Positions 26,063 through 35,811 are shown, numbered from the stretch's first letter. The stretch is 64,000 nt of DNA from Chloroflexota bacterium (GCA_029782365.1 JAKOUW010000190.1:40679-104678), one strand, 5' to 3'. Notes: generated by a model not told the origin, from the letters alone. Numbers and translations are program-made.

Positions 26063-27088
26063 TTAGAATTGTTCGAGGAAACGCAAATCGTTGCCCCAGA
26101 AATAGCGAATATCTTCGATTTTATAGCGCAGCATAGCAATGCGCTCCGGGCCCATGCCAAAGGCAAATCCACTGAACTCCTTTGGATCATAACCGCCGTT
26201 GCGTAACACGACCGGGTGCACCATGCCGCAGCCCAAAATTTCCAGCCAACCTGTGCTCGAGCATACATTGCAGCCTTTACCGCCGCAAATGAAACACTCG
26301 ATATCCATTTCCGCGCTCGGCTCAGTGAAAGGGAAGTGCGAAGCGCGGAAGCGAGTGCGCACAGCGGCGCCAAACATGCGGCGCGCAAAATCGATGAGCG
26401 TACCTTTCAAATCACCAAACGTGATGTGGTGTCCCACTGCCAGGCCTTCCACCTGGTTAAACTGTATTTCTTTGCGGGCGCTGGTTTGCTCATAGCGGTA
26501 ACACATGCCTGGCAAGATCACCCGCACCGGGTTTGGCGCGTTTTCGCGCATGGCGTGAATTTGACCGGGTGAAGTGTGCGTGCGCAGCAACACTCCCGGC
26601 GTGATGGTGTGAAAGGTATCCCACATATCACGGGCTGGATGATGCGCCGGTATATTCAGCAGCTCGAAATTGTATTCGTCCGATTCGACTTCGCGCGTTC
26701 GATAAACCTGAAAGCCCATTTCGGCAAAAATATCATAAATTCGGCGCAGGATTTGTGTCGAAGGGTGCAAGCGGCCTTGTTGGATGGGGCGCCCGGGTAA
26801 AGTGACATCCAGGCGTTCAGTTTCCAGGGCTTGCGCCAGGGCGTTTTGGTGGAGCGCTTCACTTCGTTCAGCCAGGTGGGACTCCAAAAGCCGCTTGACC
26901 TCATTGGCGCGCTTGCCGACCACCGGCCTTTCTTCTTTGGGCAGGCTGTTGAATTTTTCGAACACCTGCATCAAAGGAGCGCTGCGCCCCAAATGGGCGA
27001 TGCGCCACTGCTCTAACAGAGCCTCCGATTGAACACTTTCCAATGCAGCCAGGGCTGCGGTTTGGATTTTTTCCAGTTCTTCAAACAT
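26063..27088 (-). CDS. pheS: Phenylalanyl-tRNA synthetase alpha subunit
   Basis: The 341-residue class II synthetase subunit has an N-terminal coiled coil (~1-85). Motif 2 lies around CYRYEQTSARKEIQFNQVEG, and motif 3 is GFAFGMGPERIAML. Adenylation of phenylalanine occurs here. GGAGGTGAGA directly upstream selects the ATG at 27088; a longer in-frame reading runs into the T-box. An unusual four-cysteine insertion (CFICGGKGCNVCSSTGW, ~260-280) resembles the zinc knuckle found in some bacterial PheS proteins. Confidence 0.96.
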   Translation of the reverse strand: MFEELEKIQTAALAALESVQSEALLEQWRIAHLGRSAPLMQVFEKFNSLPKEERPVVGKRANEVKRLLESHLAERSEALHQNALAQALETERLDVTLPGRPIQQGRLHPSTQILRRIYDIFAEMGFQVYRTREVESDEYNFELLNIPAHHPARDMWDTFHTITPGVLLRTHTSPGQIHAMRENAPNPVRVILPGMCYRYEQTSARKEIQFNQVEGLAVGHHITFGDLKGTLIDFARRMFGAAVRTRFRASHFPFTEPSAEMDIECFICGGKGCNVCSSTGWLEILGCGMVHPVVLRNGGYDPKEFSGFAFGMGPERIAMLRYKIEDIRYFWGNDLRFLEQF

Positions 27089-27099
27089 TCTCACCTCCG

Positions 27100-27403
27100 A
27101 AAAAAGAAAAATCCCATCCACACACAGGGACGGGATTGTGCATACCGTGGTACCACCCAGCTTGGCTGCCATGGAGCAGCCCACTCAACGCCGGCGGCAA
27201 TTAAAAACTAGCTTACCGGCTCCTCCTTTAACGCTGAGGCTGCGGCCCAGACTACAGAGCCTAAACGCTGTTCACATGGGCGGCTCGAGAGGGAACTTCA
27301 ACTGCTTTCCGCAAAATCCGGGTTTCAGTCTATGCCCGGAAATCCCTGGTTGCCTTCAACAATTTACTTTCCTCTGTCTATGCTGTTTAGTGTAAATTTT
27401 TCT
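27100..27403 (-). promoter_or_regulatory. Phenylalanine T-box leader of pheST
   Basis: On the minus strand the antiterminator T-box TGGGTGGTACCACGG lies at 27159-27145. A terminator hairpin (arms 27129-27137 and 27111-27119, followed by TTTTTC) ends just before pheS. Stem I lies upstream, with GAAG-TTC-CCTCTCGAGC; the specifier TTC (27295-27293) is a Phe codon. Uncharged tRNA-Phe should bind the specifier and the T-box and allow transcription into pheST. Minor stem I elements were not fully folded by eye. Confidence 0.92.
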
Positions 27404-27408
27404 GCTTC

Positions 27409-27437
27409 TATTATCTGCGAAACGCCCACCTTGTCAA
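27409..27437 (-). promoter_or_regulatory. pheST T-box promoter
   Basis: TTGACA (27432-27437 on minus) and ATAATA (27409-27414) are 17 bp apart (or GATAAT with 16 bp), placing the transcription start at the 5' end of the T-box leader. Confidence 0.75.
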
Positions 27438-27463
27438 GCCTGGAAAACTGGTCGGTCAGTGCT

Positions 27464-29386
27464 TTAGTGACTTTTCTCCAACGACACCGGCAGGACTACG
27501 GTAAATGTGGTTCCGTATCCCTCGCTCGATTCGACCCAAATTCTCCCGCCGTGATTATCGATGATCGACTTTACGATCGCCAGGCCAAGGCCCGATCCGG
27601 GCGTTTCATTAGGAACATTGCTGGCGCGATAAAATTTCTCAAAGATATAGGGTTGGTCGCTCGCCGGTATGCCTGGTCCATTGTCTGTGATTTGTAAGAT
27701 GATCTGCCCGGCTTCGCAGTGGGCAAGCACAGCAATCCTGCCGTTCGGGGGCGTGTACTTCACCGCATTGCCGACCAGGTTCGCCACCATTTGGCGCAGT
27801 CGCACGGGGTTGCCCATCACTGTTGGCAAATCGGGTGGAATATTGACAGTCAATTGTTGAGATTTTTCCGATATGCGCAAAGCCAGGCCTTCGAGTGCGC
27901 TGTTTACAATCACACCAAAGGGGATGAGCTCTTTGCGGGCATCAAACCCGGCCTCGATCCGGCCCAAATCCAACAGATCATTGATCAACGAAGTAATATT
28001 GTGCACACTGACCTGGACGCGGGCGATGAATTCTTTTTGCTGTTCGTTCACCGGCCCGACGCGGGAGATCAATTCCACATAGCCCAATATGGCCGTCAAC
28101 GGAGAGCGTAAATCGTGGGAAACCGTGCTGACGAACTCGCTCTTGATGCGGTCGAGCTCTTTCAAATGCGTGATATCCTGCATGGTCACCACCGTCCCTA
28201 TCTCAGGGATGGGCGTTACCTGGGCATTAAAGACACGCCCGTCATCCAATTGAATCTCAGAGCGATAAGGTGTGGTGATGGTTTGCTGAAATATATCCAA
28301 TAAATCTTGGTGGCGAATCAAATCCACCACCGGCTGAGCTGCAAGGTTGCCTTGCAGTCCGAAAGCTTTCTGCGCAGCCTGGTTGGCAATAATCAGGCGG
28401 CCATCATGCTCCACAACAATGACGCAGTCTTCTACTTTGGTCAAAATCAGCTCAAGTTTCTTACGTTCCAGATCAAGACTGGCATAAGCGTGAGCATTTT
28501 CAATGGCAATTGCCGCATAATCTGCCAGGGTGGACATCAGAGAAATATGCTCGGCCTGGAAAGGATGCCCACCCTGTCGGTTATCGATGCCCAGCACGCC
28601 TATCGTCCGATGTTGGATTTGCAGCGGCACATAAACCAGGGTGTGCACCAGGTAAGAAGTTTTTATCTTCTTCGGTGCCGCCTGGTCGAAGGTAATCACT
28701 TGACCGGTGCGGATTGCCTGCCCGGCAAGGGAATCATGCACAGGCAAACGGAAGGTGCGCACAAAATCTTCCTGGAAGTTGCGGGCAGCGCGCATATACA
28801 ACTCGCCAGTTGCGTTATCCAACAGAAGCAGGCTGCCTTCCTCTGCGCCGGTCATTTCAACTGCGGCGTCGACCACTGCTGACAGGATGGTATCCAGATC
28901 CAGGGAACTGTTTACTGTTTGGCCAACCTTATGCAGGGCGTCCAAAGTTTGGATGCGCTTCTTCAACCCGCGTGATTTTTGCGAGGCTTCATTGACTGCC
29001 CACGAGCGCAGGCGCTGTCGTCTTTCCAGGCATCTGCTGACACTGGCTTCAACCTGCGAGACAGGCATGTCTGCCGGCAGGCAGTCCCAAAAACCCTGGC
29101 GTTGGGCCTCGATACAGGCGGCTTCAGACCATTCTGCAGTGACCAGGATCAAGGGCAATGCCGGAAGTCGTTCAGCCAGGCGCTGTCCAAACACGATTCC
29201 GTCCCCGTCCATCAAACGAGTAGAGATAAACACCAAGTCAGGTAAGTTTGACTTGATTAAGTCAACAGCAACTTTTCCCGAGGCGACAAAAGTGACATCA
29301 AAAACAGGCGGCAATAAAACTTCGCTTTCAAAGCGCCTGCCAATCGATTCTTCTGCCGCAACGATCAACACATTTGGGACGGCCAT
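27464..29386 (-). CDS. Receiver-like/GAF/PAS histidine kinase with degenerate receiver
   Basis: Domains in 640 residues: a CheY-like receiver (1-120), a short coiled coil, a GAF domain (~165-310), a PAS domain (~315-400), HisKA with SHDLRSP, and a HATPase with GNAVKYTP, DNGPGIP and GSGLGLAIVK. The receiver's phosphoacceptor position, expected after PDLVFI, is Ser55 instead of Asp, so it probably cannot be phosphorylated. No membrane segments are seen; it is a cytosolic sensor. It follows the paralogous kinase gene by 2 bp. The signal is unknown. Confidence 0.88.
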   Translation of the reverse strand: MAVPNVLIVAAEESIGRRFESEVLLPPVFDVTFVASGKVAVDLIKSNLPDLVFISTRLMDGDGIVFGQRLAERLPALPLILVTAEWSEAACIEAQRQGFWDCLPADMPVSQVEASVSRCLERRQRLRSWAVNEASQKSRGLKKRIQTLDALHKVGQTVNSSLDLDTILSAVVDAAVEMTGAEEGSLLLLDNATGELYMRAARNFQEDFVRTFRLPVHDSLAGQAIRTGQVITFDQAAPKKIKTSYLVHTLVYVPLQIQHRTIGVLGIDNRQGGHPFQAEHISLMSTLADYAAIAIENAHAYASLDLERKKLELILTKVEDCVIVVEHDGRLIIANQAAQKAFGLQGNLAAQPVVDLIRHQDLLDIFQQTITTPYRSEIQLDDGRVFNAQVTPIPEIGTVVTMQDITHLKELDRIKSEFVSTVSHDLRSPLTAILGYVELISRVGPVNEQQKEFIARVQVSVHNITSLINDLLDLGRIEAGFDARKELIPFGVIVNSALEGLALRISEKSQQLTVNIPPDLPTVMGNPVRLRQMVANLVGNAVKYTPPNGRIAVLAHCEAGQIILQITDNGPGIPASDQPYIFEKFYRASNVPNETPGSGLGLAIVKSIIDNHGGRIWVESSEGYGTTFTVVLPVSLEKSH

Positions 29387-29388
29387 AA

Positions 29389-31047
29389 TTATTGATTACT
29401 CACAGGCAGGCTGAAAGAAAACGTAGCGCCATAACCAGGCCGGCTTTCAACGGTCATTTTGCCATGATGTGCTTCGACGATCTCCCTGGCCAGAGGCAAT
29501 CCAATAGCCAGTCCCCCAAACCTGCGGTTGCCGCTCGAAGCAGGATTCCTCTTAGTCTTCAAAATTGTCTTCTGCAGGGCTTCATCGATGCCCGGTCCAC
29601 GATCTTGCACGGAAACGCGGCACATTTGATCAGCGGTTTTTTCCACGCGGACGGTAATTTGCCCGCCCTGCGGGCTAAAGCGGATGGCGTTTGATACCAG
29701 GCTGTCCACCACTTTCGCTAGCTGGAGTTCGTTTGCTTCCAGCTTGATTGACTGGGCCGACAGATCGGAGGAGATTGTCAGGCCTGAATAATGAGCCACC
29801 GGTAAGAAGCGCGCTACCGATTGGCGCACGACTTCGTTTAATTCAACACCTCCTTTGGGAGTGCCGGACATGTCGGACGCAAAAACCATCATTGAATCCG
29901 CAATATCCCAGATGCTTTTCAAACGATCCCGAACATTGGTCAAAGAATTGATTTGCTCCACATTGAGCTTTCCGAGTGTCATGCTGAGCATTCCATCCAC
30001 CTGACTGCGCGCTGTCTGAACTGCTGTATGGATTTCAACGCTGGCTTTTTGCATAATTTCATCCACAATGCGCTCGCTGACCATGGCAGAATCTGCAACG
30101 TATTGTGACGAGTGCGCCCGATCTTCTAGAACTTTGAACAGCCTGGCGTTGACGATGGCAATCGAAGCATAGTCTGCCACAGCCTCTAACAACACCTGGC
30201 TGGACGCGCCCATTGGGTTCAATGCTTTGCGCACGACCGTCATGAGTCCGACCACATCATTTTTTATTTTGATCGGCACAACCAGGGCGGCTTGTCCCAG
30301 TGCTGCAGCCTTGAAGCGTTTTAGCGGCTCTCCGTAGATCGACAAAGATTCGCCAGAAATCGCCACCAAAGAAGTCAAACCATCTTCCCAGGGTTGGTTA
30401 ATCTGAACAGCCATTGACTGGGGTAAATTGCGGTGCGCGCTGAGCAAAAAATTCTTACTATGTTCATCTCTCAGCAGCAACCAACCAAAATCGGCTTCAC
30501 TTACATAAACGGCCCCTTCGATAATTTTATTCAACAAGGCGCGTGTATCCGTCACAGACACGACCGCTTTGCCAATCGCAAAGATCGTCGTCAGTTCGCG
30601 CACCCGCCGCTGCAGTTCCTGATTGGTCTGGTTAAGCTGGCGGGTGAGCATTTCTCTCTCCCGACGCGTTCGCACTTGTTTTAACACACGCTCGACGGCT
30701 GCAATCACCTCAGCCTCTCTGAGAGGCGCAGTCAATAAATCGCTGGCACCCAACCGGAACGCCTGGATAATATCGGTTTCGGCATTCCTCTCGCTTAACA
30801 CAATCACGGGTGCTTCAATTCCTTGCGAAGCGAAAGCAACCAACACATCTTTTCCACTCAGGCCCGGCAGTTTGAGGTCAAGGATAATCACATCTGGGAC
30901 AAACCGCCCTGTTTCTTTGATGGCTGCCTCCCCGTTTGTCGCCACTTGCACCTTAAATCCCATGGGAAGAAGCGTCTGGCGGGCTACCACGTCAATGGTT
31001 TCAGGGTTATTTTCTATCAACAGGATGCGTTCTTTTAGGGAATTCAT
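29389..31047 (-). CDS. Receiver/GAF sensor protein with kinase-type ATPase domain
   Basis: A 552-residue protein with an intact receiver (Asp57 in IILDLKLPG), a coiled coil, a GAF domain (~160-310), a helical region whose best histidine is in VEIHTAVQ (not the canonical SHE/DLRTP), and a HATPase domain (NAIRFSP, DRGPGID, AIGLPLAREI). The DHp helix therefore looks divergent; it may be a HisKA_3-like or non-autophosphorylating partner of the next kinase. The two genes form an operon. A TATAAT (31073-31078, minus strand) 26 nt upstream is a likely -10. Confidence 0.85.
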   Translation of the reverse strand: MNSLKERILLIENNPETIDVVARQTLLPMGFKVQVATNGEAAIKETGRFVPDVIILDLKLPGLSGKDVLVAFASQGIEAPVIVLSERNAETDIIQAFRLGASDLLTAPLREAEVIAAVERVLKQVRTRREREMLTRQLNQTNQELQRRVRELTTIFAIGKAVVSVTDTRALLNKIIEGAVYVSEADFGWLLLRDEHSKNFLLSAHRNLPQSMAVQINQPWEDGLTSLVAISGESLSIYGEPLKRFKAAALGQAALVVPIKIKNDVVGLMTVVRKALNPMGASSQVLLEAVADYASIAIVNARLFKVLEDRAHSSQYVADSAMVSERIVDEIMQKASVEIHTAVQTARSQVDGMLSMTLGKLNVEQINSLTNVRDRLKSIWDIADSMMVFASDMSGTPKGGVELNEVVRQSVARFLPVAHYSGLTISSDLSAQSIKLEANELQLAKVVDSLVSNAIRFSPQGGQITVRVEKTADQMCRVSVQDRGPGIDEALQKTILKTKRNPASSGNRRFGGLAIGLPLAREIVEAHHGKMTVESRPGYGATFSFSLPVSNQ

Positions 31048-31226
31048 ATTTTCTTAGAAGTTATACTACCCTATTATAAATGCACTTTCCAATGCCTGCC
31101 ACAATGATCCTATTGGGGTGATTGCATATGGTCCGACCAGGCCGCGGCAACTACATGAAAAGGCGAGCTAGATTGCGTGAAAACCATGGATACAGACAAA
31201 GCTGAACTCCCAGATCCTCGTTTTTC

Positions 31227-31235
31227 TGATATACT
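31227..31235 (+). promoter_or_regulatory. Extended -10 promoter (TGATATACT)
   Basis: TGA plus TATACT lies 24 bp before the ATG of the small membrane protein, with AAGGAG between. Confidence 0.55.
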
Positions 31236-31259
31236 ATGCCCGCTAAGGAGCAAGAAAAA

Positions 31260-31460
31260 ATGCCTAAGAAAAATTACCGCCAAAGCAGAAGGAATACAAT
31301 CGACAGCACACCGATTGTTACTTCCGCACCATCTTCATCCAGAAACGCCCCCGTATTTAATCCCGATTACACCTCCGTAATCAACGACCTCAAACGAATT
31401 GGTGTCCTGGCAGGAAGTTTCATTGTAATCCTCGTCGTACTATCTTTCTTTATTAAATAA
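31260..31460 (+). CDS. Small single-span membrane protein
   Basis: A 66-residue protein with a basic, Ser-rich N-terminus and a C-terminal hydrophobic helix (RIGVLAGSFIVILVVLSFFIK) that would anchor it with the N-terminus inside. An AAGGAG site 9 nt upstream fixes this ATG over one eight codons earlier. It has its own promoter and terminator, so it is a monocistronic gene. Family and role are not recognised. Confidence 0.75.
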   Translation: MPKKNYRQSRRNTIDSTPIVTSAPSSSRNAPVFNPDYTSVINDLKRIGVLAGSFIVILVVLSFFIK

Positions 31461-31479
31461 ACACTGCATGTGACTAAAG

Positions 31480-31512
31480 AGAGCTGGCAGCATTTGGAAG
31501 CCAGCTCTTTTT
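31480..31512 (+). terminator. Rho-independent terminator
   Basis: Arms AGAGCTGGC (31480-31488) and GCCAGCTCT (31500-31508), followed by a T-run to 31512. Confidence 0.85.
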
Positions 31513-31565
31513 AGTTGTCAAAATGCGGCAATTCCTTTAGAATGAATCTTGAGGAAGAGTGCAAC

Positions 31566-32687
31566 ATGATGCGTCCGAAATGGCCTTTCGAAGTTAAGCT
31601 GGTGGTCAGCCTGCTTTTCCTGGCTTTTTTCATTTACCTATTATTCCGTTTTAGCGCCATCATCGCTCCCCTGGTCTTGGCCTTTATTCTGGCCTTTGTG
31701 TTATCGCCTTTGGTATCCAGCTTTCAAACTTATTTGCACATGCCCAGGTTGGCGGCCATGGGTGTGGTTTATTTGTTGGTGGTAGTCATCCTCAGTCTGA
31801 TTCCAATCATCTTCTTGCCAACACTCTTAGCTGAGATGCGCGGCATCAATTTTGACGTGATGTTAATTTTACGTGATCTGAAGGAGTTCATCAGCCAACC
31901 CTTACAAATGGCAGGACTGCCGGTTGACCTGAGCGACCTTCTCAATCAGACTCTCAATTCAGCCCAAGGGTTGGTGGAAACATTTGCCAGCCAAACGGTT
32001 GAGCTGCTTGTGAAGGTGATTTCCTCCATTATTTGGTTAATATTTATTGTGATCGTTTCTTTTTACCTGATCAAGGATGGGGAAAAATTCCGCCTTTGGT
32101 TCGATAATCTCGTTCCAACGGCCTACCTCGACGATTTTATCACCCTACGGCAGCAAATCAACCAGATTTGGGTATCTTTCTTCCGCGGCCAGTTAATCCT
32201 GGGAATCGTTGTCAGCATTTTATTTATTTGTGTCGGCTTCATTCTGGGCCTGCCGTTTGCTTTCGGCATGGGCGTTTTAGCTGGTTTGCTGGAATTCTTG
32301 CCGAGCGTTGGACATGGCATTTGGTTGGCAATTGCCGCCTCTCTGGCGTTTATCTCAGGATCTACCTGGATTCCCGTTCCCCATTGGGTGTTCGCCCTGA
32401 TTTTGATCTGCCTGCACCTGGTTTACCAGCAATTTGACCTGAACTATTTAATTCCGCGCATTATTGGACGCAGCGTCCACCTGCATCCTCTGGTAGTCAT
32501 CCTGGGAATTGTGTCTGGCGCGTTAGTCGCGGGCTTACTCGGCATCCCGCTTGCCGCTCCAACAATTGCCTCCGGGCGTCTGATTTTCCGTTACTTTTAC
32601 CGCAATATCTTAGATCTGGAGCCTTTCCCTCAACAAGAAGATTTCCCGTTACTTCCGCGCAAAGAGCATTGGTGGCAGTCAAAATGA
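31566..32687 (+). CDS. AI-2E family transporter (first of two)
   Basis: A 373-residue permease of the AI-2E/PerM family with about eight membrane helices: two near the N-terminus, a soluble helical region (~70-150), then four to six C-terminal helices with GVLAGLLEFLPSVG and the ending LGIPLAAPTIA. Family members export autoinducer-2-like compounds or act as Na+/H+ antiporters; the substrate is unknown here. GAGGA 10 nt upstream supports this ATG. The paralogous gene follows after 13 bp, suggesting duplication and a heteromeric or redundant pair. Confidence 0.88.
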   Translation: MMRPKWPFEVKLVVSLLFLAFFIYLLFRFSAIIAPLVLAFILAFVLSPLVSSFQTYLHMPRLAAMGVVYLLVVVILSLIPIIFLPTLLAEMRGINFDVMLILRDLKEFISQPLQMAGLPVDLSDLLNQTLNSAQGLVETFASQTVELLVKVISSIIWLIFIVIVSFYLIKDGEKFRLWFDNLVPTAYLDDFITLRQQINQIWVSFFRGQLILGIVVSILFICVGFILGLPFAFGMGVLAGLLEFLPSVGHGIWLAIAASLAFISGSTWIPVPHWVFALILICLHLVYQQFDLNYLIPRIIGRSVHLHPLVVILGIVSGALVAGLLGIPLAAPTIASGRLIFRYFYRNILDLEPFPQQEDFPLLPRKEHWWQSK

Positions 32688-32700
32688 CAAGGAATAGGAA

Positions 32701-33909
32701 ATGACCAATCTTACTCAACCTCCGTCTTCATCTCCTGGTTGGAGTTCTCAGCTCAAAATTGTGATTGGTATGATGATCGGCGCCGTTTTGCTGGCCTTTA
32801 CGTTCTATTTTCGGTCGATTATCGGTCCGCTGCTAATGACGTTTATTCTCACGTATTTGCTATATCCCGTGATCCGCTCATTCAGCCGCCTGACTCATAT
32901 TTCATGGCAGTGGTCAGCCAACTTGATCTTTCTCATTCTCCTGGCAATTCTGGTTTCCTTGTTCACCGTGGCTGGGGTCGCTTTGGTCCAGCAGGTCCAA
33001 AGCCTGATTGTCACGATTGAGAATTTTTCAGGGCAGGTGCCGGAGATTATCCAACAGCTCTCCTCACAAACTTTTATGTTCGGAAACTTTCAGATTAACC
33101 CAAGCCAACTCGTCAACCTGAACACACTCGGCAACGACTTACTCAATACGCTCCAAAGCCTGATCGGCAGAGCTGGCGATGTGGTCAGTCCAATTGCCAG
33201 TGGAGCAGCATCCACGTTAGGTTGGGCGTTTTTCGTACTGCTGGTTTCTTATTTTGTCCTGGTGGATGCTGGAGAGCTTCCGAAGGCGATGGCAAACATC
33301 CAGGTGCCAGGATACAACTCGGATATTCAACGGATTGTCAAGGAATTAGGCCGTATCTGGAATGCCTTCTTGCGCGGCCAGGTGATCATCGTCTCCATTG
33401 TGATCATCGCCTACAGCGTCATGTTAAACATCGTCGGCGTGCGGTATGCATTTGGCCTGGCTGTGCTGGCAGGTTTAGCCCGTTTTGTGCCCCTAGCCGG
33501 ACCGCTGACCACCAATACCGTCACATTCCTGGTAGCGTTTTTGCAGGACGGCAATCTTTATCATATGGACTCACTGCCGTACGCGGTGATGGTCATCATC
33601 TTCATGCTGCTGATGGATCAAATCTTTGACAACCTGATCAGCCCGCGCATCATCGGCCAATCCTTAGGTGTTCACCCGGCTGGGGTTTTGATTGCCGCTA
33701 TTGTGGCAACCAACCTGATCGGGTTCGTTGGGCTGTTGCTGGCAGCGCCAGTGCTGGCGACTTTTCAACTGTTGGGCAAGTATGTTATCCGTAAAATGCT
33801 CGATTTGGATCCCTGGCCTCAGCCAGTCGAAAAGGATCCAAGCTTGAACATCCCGCCGATGAAACGAATCTGGCGCAAAGCGCTGGTCTGGCTGAAAAAG
33901 CGCGCCTGA
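32701..33909 (+). CDS. AI-2E family transporter (second of two)
   Basis: A 402-residue paralogue of the preceding permease with the same helix pattern: an N-terminal pair, a helical soluble part with FQINPSQLVNLNT, and the C-terminal block AVLAGLARFVPLAGPLTTN and LIGFVGLLLAAPVLATFQLL. AGGAATAGGAA precedes the ATG. It ends convergently with dnaA, 22 bp apart, over a short inverted repeat. Confidence 0.88.
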   Translation: MTNLTQPPSSSPGWSSQLKIVIGMMIGAVLLAFTFYFRSIIGPLLMTFILTYLLYPVIRSFSRLTHISWQWSANLIFLILLAILVSLFTVAGVALVQQVQSLIVTIENFSGQVPEIIQQLSSQTFMFGNFQINPSQLVNLNTLGNDLLNTLQSLIGRAGDVVSPIASGAASTLGWAFFVLLVSYFVLVDAGELPKAMANIQVPGYNSDIQRIVKELGRIWNAFLRGQVIIVSIVIIAYSVMLNIVGVRYAFGLAVLAGLARFVPLAGPLTTNTVTFLVAFLQDGNLYHMDSLPYAVMVIIFMLLMDQIFDNLISPRIIGQSLGVHPAGVLIAAIVATNLIGFVGLLLAAPVLATFQLLGKYVIRKMLDLDPWPQPVEKDPSLNIPPMKRIWRKALVWLKKRA

Positions 33910-33933
33910 AACGGCTAAAATCCAACCGTTTTC
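33908..33933. terminator. Weak bidirectional hairpin between AI-2E and dnaA
   Basis: AAACGG (33909-33914) pairs with CCGTTT (33926-33931), flanked by a T-run on plus. Both convergent stop codons are at its edges. The stem is short, so termination is tentative. Confidence 0.4.
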
Positions 33934-35284
33934 ACTTCATACGCTTGTATAACAACTCACGCACCGCGATGATTTGCCGGCGTAAGCGGTCATCACTTTC
34001 TATCGATTCAGCGATTTTGTCGCAGGCGTACAAAACTGTGGTGTGGTCACGCCCACCCAAAAACTCGCCAATTTGAGGTAAGGATATATTGGCTTCCTGC
34101 CTGAGCAGGTACATGGCAACCTGGCGGGGCAGAGCAACATCGCGTGAGCGGTCTCGACCGATCAGCCGTTCTGTGGAAATACCGAACACACTGGATACCG
34201 CGCTTAAAATCTCAGCCGGCCGCAGCTCGCCCTGGCGCGGCAGCATATCGGCCAGAGCCGAATCAACCAGATGTGCGGATACCGCCTGGCCGCTCAGGTC
34301 GGCAAAGGCCACCACCCTTGTCAGCGCGCCTTCCAGCTCGCGAATATTTGACTGCACGCGGCGGGCAATGACATCCAGGATTTCATCTGCCAGACGCCTG
34401 CCGAGTCGCTCTGCTTTTGAACGTAAAATCGCCACGCGGGTTTCAAAGTCTGGCGGCTGCATATCTACGGTTAATCCCCATTCAAAGCGCGAACGCAGAC
34501 GCTCTTCCAATGTAGATAGGGCTTTTGGAGAGCGATCTGAGGAAATCACCAGTTGTTTATCTTGCCCATGCAGCGAATTAAATGTATGGAAAAACTCTTC
34601 CTGTGTTGATTCCTTGCCAGCGATAAACTGGATATCGTCGATCAGCAAAACATCAATCTGACGATATTTTTCACGGAATTCTGGGGTAGTATGGTTGCGG
34701 ATCGCGCTGATCAGATCGTTGGTGAAAACTTCGGATGAGACGTATAACACCTGCAGCCCACGATTCAGGCATGCATTGCCAATCGCATGCAGCAAATGAG
34801 TCTTCCCCAAGCCGACCCCACTGTACAAAAACAATGGATTGTAAGCGTGGGCCGGGCGCTCAGCAACCGCCAGGCAGGCGGCATGCGCCATGCGATTGCT
34901 GGGACCGACCACAAAGTTTTCAAACGTGTACCGGCTGTTTAAATTCGAGCTGGTAAAAGATACGCGCGGCGTTTCTTGCTCTGCCAGTGGAATAAGTTCT
35001 GGCTCTGCTGTTTCTGGGGTGGAGGGAATAGCTGGCGTACTATGAGAGACCACAAAACGGACCGAAGCATTGCGGTTCATAATTCCTTTCAAAAGCCGCG
35101 TGACTGTGCTGGTAAGGCGCCCCTCCAACCAATCGCGTGCATAAGCATTGGCTACACCGATCGTAAAATTACCATCATCATAAGCCAATAAAGCGGAATC
35201 TCGCACCCAGGTATCAAATGACGCCTTGGGCATATCCATCTGAAGTTGTCCAATGGCAGATTGCCAGGCCTGCTCGGCGTTCAT
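33932..35284 (-). CDS. dnaA: Chromosomal replication initiator DnaA
   Basis: Domain I (1-~75) begins MNAEQAWQSAIGQLQMDMPK. A short linker precedes the AAA+ domain with Walker A GVGLGKTH and Walker B LLIDDIQF. The C-terminal DNA-binding domain has the signature GGRDHTTVLYACDKI. Length is 450 residues, normal for the family. GGAGAAGGAG sets the ATG at 35284 rather than a start 13 codons earlier. DnaA opens the origin. dnaN is not next door, unlike the classical dnaA-dnaN order. Confidence 0.96.
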   Translation of the reverse strand: MNAEQAWQSAIGQLQMDMPKASFDTWVRDSALLAYDDGNFTIGVANAYARDWLEGRLTSTVTRLLKGIMNRNASVRFVVSHSTPAIPSTPETAEPELIPLAEQETPRVSFTSSNLNSRYTFENFVVGPSNRMAHAACLAVAERPAHAYNPLFLYSGVGLGKTHLLHAIGNACLNRGLQVLYVSSEVFTNDLISAIRNHTTPEFREKYRQIDVLLIDDIQFIAGKESTQEEFFHTFNSLHGQDKQLVISSDRSPKALSTLEERLRSRFEWGLTVDMQPPDFETRVAILRSKAERLGRRLADEILDVIARRVQSNIRELEGALTRVVAFADLSGQAVSAHLVDSALADMLPRQGELRPAEILSAVSSVFGISTERLIGRDRSRDVALPRQVAMYLLRQEANISLPQIGEFLGGRDHTTVLYACDKIAESIESDDRLRRQIIAVRELLYKRMK

Positions 35285-35722
35285 TGTGATTCTCTCCTTC
35301 TCCAAGATTTGCACCAAGTGCATAAAGACACTGCGCCCCCGCTGTTACCAGCAGGGGATCGCGATTAAAAAATCAATTATCAAGCAGCCAAAGTGTTTAG
35401 CTGACCCCACAAGCCATATACTGAGTCAAATCGATTGACAGAAAGTCTTCGGCATTAAAGAACAGGCATCAGCCAATCGTTGACAGACGGCAGCCGCCAC
35501 CCAATCCTTCTGTGCTTACTTGCTGACCGCCGCCAGAACATTTCTTGCAGGTGAAATTGTCTCCTGCATTTTAGCAGAAAACCAACCAGATAAGCAATAC
35601 GGTTAACCTACGGTATCCTAAAAATTCCAGATTCTTTAAGATTGGTTGTTTTAACATTTCATTCTAATTAAGGTGTCATGGCACGCACAGTTGTTCTTCT
35701 ATTCATAGGGAGGCATACGATA

Positions 35723-35750
35723 TTGACCCCCACATATAGGCTCAAATAAT
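35723..35750 (+). promoter_or_regulatory. Candidate sigma70 promoter upstream of dnaK
   Basis: TTGACC (35723-35728), 16-bp spacer, AATAAT (35745-35750). It would give a leader of about 285 nt to dnaK, so another promoter may be closer. Confidence 0.4.
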
Positions 35751-35811
35751 TAAAATTAGAACATTTTGCCATATCTTCGATTGCCAATGTTAAAGATTTC
35801 ATTTCAGGTTT

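Noticed and set aside
35317..35325. AGTGCATAA as a DnaA box
   Set aside because: Only one mismatch from TGTGNATAA, but isolated; with one other weak match far away it cannot establish an origin.
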